In this document: positions 32,472 to 36,650 of the stretch, piece after piece
How the letters are laid out: each line of letters opens with the position of its first letter
How positions within the stretch are numbered: the stretch's first letter is position 1
Assembly: GCA_038734275.1 (NCBI GenBank)
Contig: JAVYOO010000012.1
Coordinates: 1-36,650, forward strand
Source: Archaeoglobaceae archaeon
GTDB lineage: Archaea; Halobacteriota; Archaeoglobi; Archaeoglobales; Archaeoglobaceae
Reading direction: 5' to 3'
Length of the DNA: 36,650 bases
Position numbers and translations under genes: made by a program
The notes under the pieces: generated by a model
What the model saw: the letters and a program-made list of their open reading frames with translations, nothing else
Database searches by the model: none
What the model was told of the DNA's origin: nothing

Positions 32472-32765
32472 ATGCAGTTGGCTACGGCGGTTGGTTTCAT
32501 AATAGGCTTTCTCTTCGGAATGAGCACCATAACGACGCTTTTGGGCTTCTTGGGGAACGTTCTTATTGAAGTTGAGGAAACGCTTAGGAATATCAGCGCT
32601 GTCTCCACACTCGTGCTTTTGATCATCGCAGTAATTCTCGTAATTAAAATAAAAGCCATTGCAGGGCTTATTGCGGGGGCAATCGTTGGTGCGGTGCTCA
32701 ACCTTATTCTGGCCCAGAATGGAATAAACGTGCTCGAAGTTGTTAAGTCCGCATTCGGATTCTAA
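32472..32765 (+). CDS. Small hydrophobic membrane protein, unknown function
   Basis: The 97-residue protein has about three membrane segments (VGFIIGFLFGMSTITTLLGFL, TLVLLIIAVILVI, IAGLIAGAIVGAVLNLIL), with a GAIVGA small-residue helix-packing motif, and ends VVKSAFGF. An acidic loop (IEVEETLRN) separates the first two helices. I do not recognise a family. It lies 49 bases after the CDP-alcohol transferase, behind a TATA-like AAAATATAAATC, and is followed by a T-run, so it may be transcribed alone. Confidence 0.7.
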   Translation: MQLATAVGFIIGFLFGMSTITTLLGFLGNVLIEVEETLRNISAVSTLVLLIIAVILVIKIKAIAGLIAGAIVGAVLNLILAQNGINVLEVVKSAFGF

Positions 32766-32777
32766 TTTTTTATTTTT
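32766..32777 (+). terminator. T-rich terminator
   Basis: TTTTTTATTTTT follows the stop of the small membrane gene directly. Such a run matches archaeal oligo-T termination. Confidence 0.45.
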
Positions 32778-32835
32778 GAATTATTGCTCTAAGGCTTAAT
32801 AGTTAAATCTTTATCCTTCACTGCGAAGAAACTTC

Positions 32836-33864
32836 ATGCTTTCAACTTGCATTCAGTGTGGCGTTTGCTCATCTTCATGTAGCATGCGATACAACATGAA
32901 TCTCAGGAGAGCAATTGCAAGATTTTTAAATAAGCAAGATTTCTGGAGTAATGAGCTCTGGAACTGCACAAATTGTCTGATCTGTCAGCAAAGATGTCCA
33001 AGGGGGATAAAACTCGTAGATTTCATAATAAATTCAAGAAGCGAAGTGATAGAAAAAGGATCAATCCCAAAAGAGCTCAGACAAATGCTTGAGAACATTC
33101 AAAAATTCAGAAATCCATTCGGAGCTGTAAAAAGACCAAATTTTGATGCAAAAATTGCAGAAAAGGGCAACTTCGAATATCTGTTTTTTATAGGGTGCTC
33201 AGCTTATGATCAAAGGGTGCAGAAGGTTGTTGAAAAGGCTATTGAGCTATTAAAAGCCTCAAAGGTAGACTTTGCGATCCTTCCAGAGGAGAATTGCTGT
33301 GGAAACGACGTAAGGGCTTTGGGGGAGCAGGGGCTGTTTGGAATGCTTAAGGAGGACAACATGAGAAGATTTGAGACTTTTGGGGTAAATAAGGTCATAA
33401 CGATTTCCCCTCACTGTTATAACGCCTTTAAGAATTACTACGGGATTGAAGCTTACCACATAACCGAGATCCTCCTGAATAAGGTGCGAAATGCAGAGCT
33501 TAGGTTTTCAAAGCCCTTTGAAGGGCTTGTGACTTATCACGACTCTTGCTATCTTTCAAGATACAACAAGCTTATTTCTGAGCCGAGAGAATTGCTTAAA
33601 GCAGTTCCGGGAGTAGAATTTGTCGAAATGCAGAGAAATAAGGAGCTTTCGCTTTGCTGTGGTGGTGGAAGCGGTGGAATCGTCAGAGATTTCGTCTGGA
33701 AACCCTCTGCACAGAGAATTCAGGAGGCACTATTAACTGGGGCGAGCTATTTGGCGGTATCGTGCCCATTCTGCCTTGTAATGCTCGAAGATTCTGCAAA
33801 GGCAAAAAAAGCTGAGATAAAAGTTCTTGATTTGATCGAAATTCTCTACGACTCAGTCTTTTGA
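32836..33864 (+). CDS. HdrD-like heterodisulfide-reductase-family Fe-S protein (Fe4S4 ferredoxin plus two CCG domains)
   Basis: The 342-residue protein begins with two [4Fe-4S] motifs (CIQCGVCSSSC and CTNCLICQQRCP, about residues 5-55) followed by two CCG domains. The first has FIGCSAYDQR with ENCCGND, and the second has TYHDSCYLSRYN with LCCGGGSGG. This is the HdrCB/HdrD/GlpC-like layout in one chain. In Hdr the CCG motifs bind the noncubane cluster that reduces the CoM-S-S-CoB disulfide. It is much shorter than DsrK or HmeD and has no membrane helix. It could reduce a disulfide or accept electrons from a flavin dehydrogenase. Its 3' end overlaps the FKBP gene by 19 bases. Confidence 0.87.
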   Translation: MLSTCIQCGVCSSSCSMRYNMNLRRAIARFLNKQDFWSNELWNCTNCLICQQRCPRGIKLVDFIINSRSEVIEKGSIPKELRQMLENIQKFRNPFGAVKRPNFDAKIAEKGNFEYLFFIGCSAYDQRVQKVVEKAIELLKASKVDFAILPEENCCGNDVRALGEQGLFGMLKEDNMRRFETFGVNKVITISPHCYNAFKNYYGIEAYHITEILLNKVRNAELRFSKPFEGLVTYHDSCYLSRYNKLISEPRELLKAVPGVEFVEMQRNKELSLCCGGGSGGIVRDFVWKPSAQRIQEALLTGASYLAVSCPFCLVMLEDSAKAKKAEIKVLDLIEILYDSVF

Positions 33865-34565
33865 GCTTCTTCGCTCTTAGTCTCCTCAGTCTTCTTCACT
33901 TCTTCAGCCTTCTTCTCAAACTTCTCAACGATTTGAATTTCCTTCAAGTTAAGAAGTCTGAAGGCATCTCTGACAACTCTGTAGCGTCCTAAAAGGAAGA
34001 GCTGATTCAGGTAAGCTTCATTTGAAACCTCAACTGTTGCTTTTTCGCCATCAACAGCCAAATTCTTCACTTCTAAACCAGTGTGAATCACAAAGAGAGC
34101 TTTAAGCTTATCTTCCAACTTTTCAAGTTTTTCTTTGATCTCATATTCAAAGACTACGTTTTTCCCAGCAAGTGGGTGGTTGAAGTCCACAACTACTCTG
34201 CGTCCCACTATTCTCTCAACGGTTCCAATTTTGTCACCAATTCTAACTCTCTGCCCAACCTCGGGCTTCTCTTTGAACTTTGTTATGCTAAAGGAGTCTT
34301 TTTTGTTTGGATCGTATTCTCCGAAGGCTTTTGCTGGCGGGATCTTTACTTCTCCTCTGTATCCCACTTCTTTGCCAACAAGATCCTCATCCAGACCCTT
34401 TAGCACGTGCCCTTCGCCAACCACTGCGTAAATGTCTCCATATCTTGTGTTTTCGTTGAATATTCCGCTCTCCTTAGCTACTTCTGCACTCGTTGTGTCT
34501 ATAACCTCTCCAGTTTCGAGCTTTGCGGTGTAGCTGAGCCTAATGAAATCACCATTTGAGATCAT
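33846..34565 (-). CDS. Long FKBP-type peptidyl-prolyl cis-trans isomerase (SlyD-like)
   Basis: The 239-residue protein has an N-terminal FKBP fold with FIRLSYTAKLETGEVIDTT, AVVGEGHVLKGLDEDLVGKEVG, an inserted-in-flap domain (KDSFSITKFKEKPEVGQRV) and the hallmark FNHPLAGKNVVFEYEI. A C-terminal alpha/beta extension (about 150-215) follows, then a repetitive Lys/Glu/Thr tail. The layout is that of long archaeal FKBPs, which combine prolyl isomerase and chaperone activity. The ribosome site AGGTGATCG before the ATG is nearly identical to that of minD. A TATA-like AATATATACC lies further upstream. Confidence 0.93.
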   Translation of the reverse strand: MISNGDFIRLSYTAKLETGEVIDTTSAEVAKESGIFNENTRYGDIYAVVGEGHVLKGLDEDLVGKEVGYRGEVKIPPAKAFGEYDPNKKDSFSITKFKEKPEVGQRVRIGDKIGTVERIVGRRVVVDFNHPLAGKNVVFEYEIKEKLEKLEDKLKALFVIHTGLEVKNLAVDGEKATVEVSNEAYLNQLFLLGRYRVVRDAFRLLNLKEIQIVEKFEKKAEEVKKTEETKSEEAQKTES

Positions 34566-34685
34566 GCGATCACCTTTTCTATGCGGTCTTGGAAGGTATA
34601 TATTACTTCTCTTGTGTTTCTTTGGTTTACAAAGGAGATAGCCAATTAATATCCGAATGATTAATCAAAGCTCATAGATTTGACT

Positions 34686-35159
34686 TCATTTTTGAGCTTT
34701 TCGCTCTCTTTTCAAAGCATTCGTTAGAAACTCGATAAAAAGATCGGGATTCGATGGAGAGATCACGATGCTAATTCCCTTCTTCTTTCTTATTTCGACT
34801 ATGTTTCCAATAGAAGTTGTGAACCTTAAACCTTTGTATGCAAATGCTTTCCAGCTTTCAGCTCTTCTGACTTCTGCAACATCTTGCAGAGGTATGCTGT
34901 AAGTAAAAAAGCCAAAAATAATTTTCAATTTATCTTCGTGGATTTCGAACCTTCTGGGCAAAATAGCCCAGTATAGGATCAAAATTATGGCTATGCTGGC
35001 AAACAGTATCTGTTTTGCAAACATCGCTTCTTCTTCGCTTTCAGTCGGGAGCAAATCGTATTCAATCAGAATTATGAGCAGTAACATTAGCGAGGGGGCG
35101 AATGAAAGCATGATTTTAGCCCAGTTGTCGTATTTAGGCTTATCTTCGTAGAGGATCAT
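34686..35159 (-). CDS. Membrane protein with bacterial PH-like domain
   Basis: The 157-residue protein has two N-terminal membrane helices (IMLSFAPSLMLLLIILIEY, QILFASIAIILILYWAIL). A C-terminal beta-rich region follows (RRFEIHEDKLKIIFGFFTYSIPLQDVAEVRRAE, then TSIGNIVEIRKKKGISIVISPSNPDLFIEFL), which matches bacterial PH-domain membrane proteins in pattern. Function unknown. It follows the acyl-CoA synthetase gene with a 20-base overlap, so it is the second gene of that operon. Confidence 0.72.
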   Translation of the reverse strand: MILYEDKPKYDNWAKIMLSFAPSLMLLLIILIEYDLLPTESEEEAMFAKQILFASIAIILILYWAILPRRFEIHEDKLKIIFGFFTYSIPLQDVAEVRRAESWKAFAYKGLRFTTSIGNIVEIRKKKGISIVISPSNPDLFIEFLTNALKRERKAQK

Positions 35160-36650
35160 AGTTCTTTAAGGCATATTTTGTAACTTTCCCGAGAACCTGA
35201 ATAGCATCAATCGCATTCGAATATACTGGGAATCTGTTTTTCTCAAACTTATTCTTTTGCTCAAATACCGCATTTCTGTCGCCTTCTAACACAAAGTAAA
35301 TTGGCTTTCCGAAAGATCTGAGCTTTTTGAAATTCGGTTCATAATCTCCCCAGAAGGGGCCAACGTCCATCGCAACGATCATTGAATCCACATTCTCATC
35401 TGCAACAATTGCCTCCATGGCGGTGTTATATGTCTTCTCAATGCCAAAATATTCAACCATAGGCCATATATCTACTGGGTTATTAACTCCATGCCATTCA
35501 GGTGTTACAGATTTTATTGATTCTATTGTATCTTTCTTGAATTGGGCAAGCTTCATCCCGGATAAGAAAATGGTATCAGCAGATTGGACGCATCCAGAGC
35601 CGGTATAATGAATAACTCCAACTCTATTCCCTTTTGGCAAAGGCTGAAGTGCAAAGGCTTTTGCCACATCAAGCAGTTCATCAAAGCTGTAAACTCTTAC
35701 AATATTTGCCTGCCTGCAAACTGCATCAAAGATCTCGTCATCTCCACAAATCGATGCTGTGTGACTCATCGCCGCTTTTTGTCCGTATTCAGTTCTACCA
35801 CTCTTAAAGACCACTATGGGCTTCTGAGATCCTTTTGCAACGTTGTAGAACGCTCTACCATTTCTTATACCTTCCATATAGATGCCCACAACCTTCGTGC
35901 TCTTATCTCTGATCAGATATTCCAATGCTTCATGATCCTGAACATCGATCTTATTTCCCATTCCGATGATCTTGCTGAAACCTATTTTTGGGTGGTTCGA
36001 AAATATTGAGACCATTAGAACACCTAAAAACAACCCAGTCTGAGCAATCAGACTTATATTTCCCTTATTAACCCCTAAAAGTGGGGCAAAGCTTGTGATA
36101 AACCCTGTTTCGGTATTGAATCCCCCTGTTGTGTTTGGACCGAGGATTAAGATCTTATTCTCCTTTGCTATCTTCAAAACCTCTTTTTCGATTTTTGCCC
36201 CTTCTTCCCCTTCTTCGCTGAATCCCGAGCTCAGGATCACAACTCCTTTGACTCCTTTCTCAGCACAATCATTCATAACTTCTGGAACAAGCTTTGCTGG
36301 CACCGCAATTATAGCAACATCGACTTCATCGGGAATTTCTTTAACCGAAGGATAGCATTTCAGTCCATATATTTCTTCAGCGTTTGGATTCACGGGATAG
36401 ATCTTACCATTAAATCCGTGATTTCTTAAATTCCAAACAATATTGTTCCCGGGCTTCCCCGGCGTTCTCGAAGCTCCAACGACTGCAACACTCCTTGGAG
36501 TAAAGAAGAAGCTTATGTCCCTTGCTTCGTAATCAAAACTCCTTCGCTTGCCCTTAACAATCCTTGCGTCAGCAACAAAGCAACCATTCTCGTTCGCAAA
36601 AACCGGATTGAGATCCATCTCAACAATGCTCTCATTCTCAACGATCTCGC
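35140..36650 (-). CDS. ADP-forming acyl-CoA (acetate-CoA) ligase, beta-alpha fusion, N-terminus beyond the window
   Basis: The minus-strand frame is open to the right edge. The first visible residues (EIVENESIVEMDLNPVFANE, then FVADARIV) are the end of an ATP-grasp (beta-subunit) domain, and an alpha-subunit module follows. That module has a CoA-binding Rossmann domain (VAVVGASRTPGKPGNN), GPNTTGGFN, and ligase domains with the phospho-His motif AAMSHTASICGDD. A Met at 36618 inside MDLNPVF is therefore not the real start. The enzyme makes acetate or another acid plus ATP from acyl-CoA, ADP and Pi, the energy-yielding step of archaeal peptide and organic-acid metabolism. Usual separate subunits are about 460 (alpha) and 230 (beta) residues. 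Beta-before-alpha order differs from the common alpha-beta fusion. Confidence 0.88.
   Translation of the reverse strand, partial: EIVENESIVEMDLNPVFANENGCFVADARIVKGKRRSFDYEARDISFFFTPRSVAVVGASRTPGKPGNNIVWNLRNHGFNGKIYPVNPNAEEIYGLKCYPSVKEIPDEVDVAIIAVPAKLVPEVMNDCAEKGVKGVVILSSGFSEEGEEGAKIEKEVLKIAKENKILILGPNTTGGFNTETGFITSFAPLLGVNKGNISLIAQTGLFLGVLMVSIFSNHPKIGFSKIIGMGNKIDVQDHEALEYLIRDKSTKVVGIYMEGIRNGRAFYNVAKGSQKPIVVFKSGRTEYGQKAAMSHTASICGDDEIFDAVCRQANIVRVYSFDELLDVAKAFALQPLPKGNRVGVIHYTGSGCVQSADTIFLSGMKLAQFKKDTIESIKSVTPEWHGVNNPVDIWPMVEYFGIEKTYNTAMEAIVADENVDSMIVAMDVGPFWGDYEPNFKKLRSFGKPIYFVLEGDRNAVFEQKNKFEKNRFPVYSNAIDAIQVLGKVTKYALKNYDPLRR

Noticed and set aside
36616-36618. ATG as the start of the acyl-CoA ligase
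   Set aside because: Coding sequence of the ATP-grasp tail continues upstream to the window edge without a stop, so this is an internal Met.
1-36650. tRNA, rRNA, CRISPR array, insertion sequence, replication origin or riboswitch
   Set aside because: I saw no clover-leaf-like arms, repeated spacers, transposase motifs, origin-type repeat clusters or recognisable riboswitch structure; gaps between genes are almost all under 130 bases. A tRNAscan and an Rfam search would be decisive.

Overview
The window reads as a chromosomal segment of a hyperthermophilic or thermophilic euryarchaeon, most likely from the Archaeoglobales (Archaeoglobus, Ferroglobus or Geoglobus type). The reasons are an archaeal L10e ribosomal protein, an archaeal primase small subunit, a fwdDBAC formylmethanofuran dehydrogenase operon, and an FprA-Isf-AfpA flavoprotein operon. 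That flavoprotein operon has the order I recall for A. fulgidus AF1520-AF1518. Translation signals are archaeal: several genes have GGTGA or GGTGATC Shine-Dalgarno sites, and many others have a TATA-like box about 25 bases before the start codon with little or no leader. Genes are packed tightly. The longest stretch without a gene is about 127 bases (26896-27022), and I see no tRNA, rRNA, CRISPR array or insertion sequence.

Layout. 1-703: N-terminal part of a secretion/pilus-type ATPase, running off the left edge. 802-5434: L10e, a DUF457 membrane protein, a DUF1786 protein, a membrane-anchored penicillin acylase, and a frameshifted small membrane gene. 5445-9020: an alpha/beta hydrolase (minus strand), then RqcH (NFACT) coupled to a NOP2/Sun RNA m5C methyltransferase. 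9004-13737: a TrmB-type regulator divergent from a CARDB-like cell-surface protein coupled to an HAE3/MMPL exporter. 13746-16368: a minus-strand flavoprotein operon (FprA, Isf, AfpA) and a 2TM protein. 16483-20986: ValS, a YhhQ-type transporter and a CaCA-type exchanger. 21026-27022: a region with several cell-cycle genes, namely SepF, ZPR1, a TatA-like protein, HisC, PriS, UPF0146, RimI, UPF0058, a ubiquitin-like protein coupled to a 51-residue protein, a short membrane coiled-coil protein, and MinD. 27023-31040: fwdDBAC. 31050-32422: a divergent nucleotidyltransferase and CDP-alcohol phosphatidyltransferase pair, probably a split version of the di-myo-inositol-phosphate enzyme. 32472-36650: a small membrane protein, an HdrD-like Fe-S protein, a long FKBP isomerase, a PH-like membrane protein, and an ADP-forming acyl-CoA synthetase that runs off the right edge.

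How the genes fit together. Fwd carries out CO2/formyl-methanofuran interconversion in the C1 pathway. The HdrD-like and flavodiiron proteins point to thiol/Fe-S electron transfer and oxygen defence. The ADP-forming ligase conserves energy from acyl-CoA. SepF and MinD indicate FtsZ-type division with MinD-type positioning.

The most promising undescribed parts are the MinD/coiled-coil pair with the neighbouring ubiquitin-like/51-residue pair, the TrmB/surface protein/HAE3 export module with a palindrome in its promoter, and the split inositol-phosphate pair with an 11-bp inverted repeat around its shared promoter. Five converging gene pairs overlap at their 3' ends, which is a notable architectural pattern.
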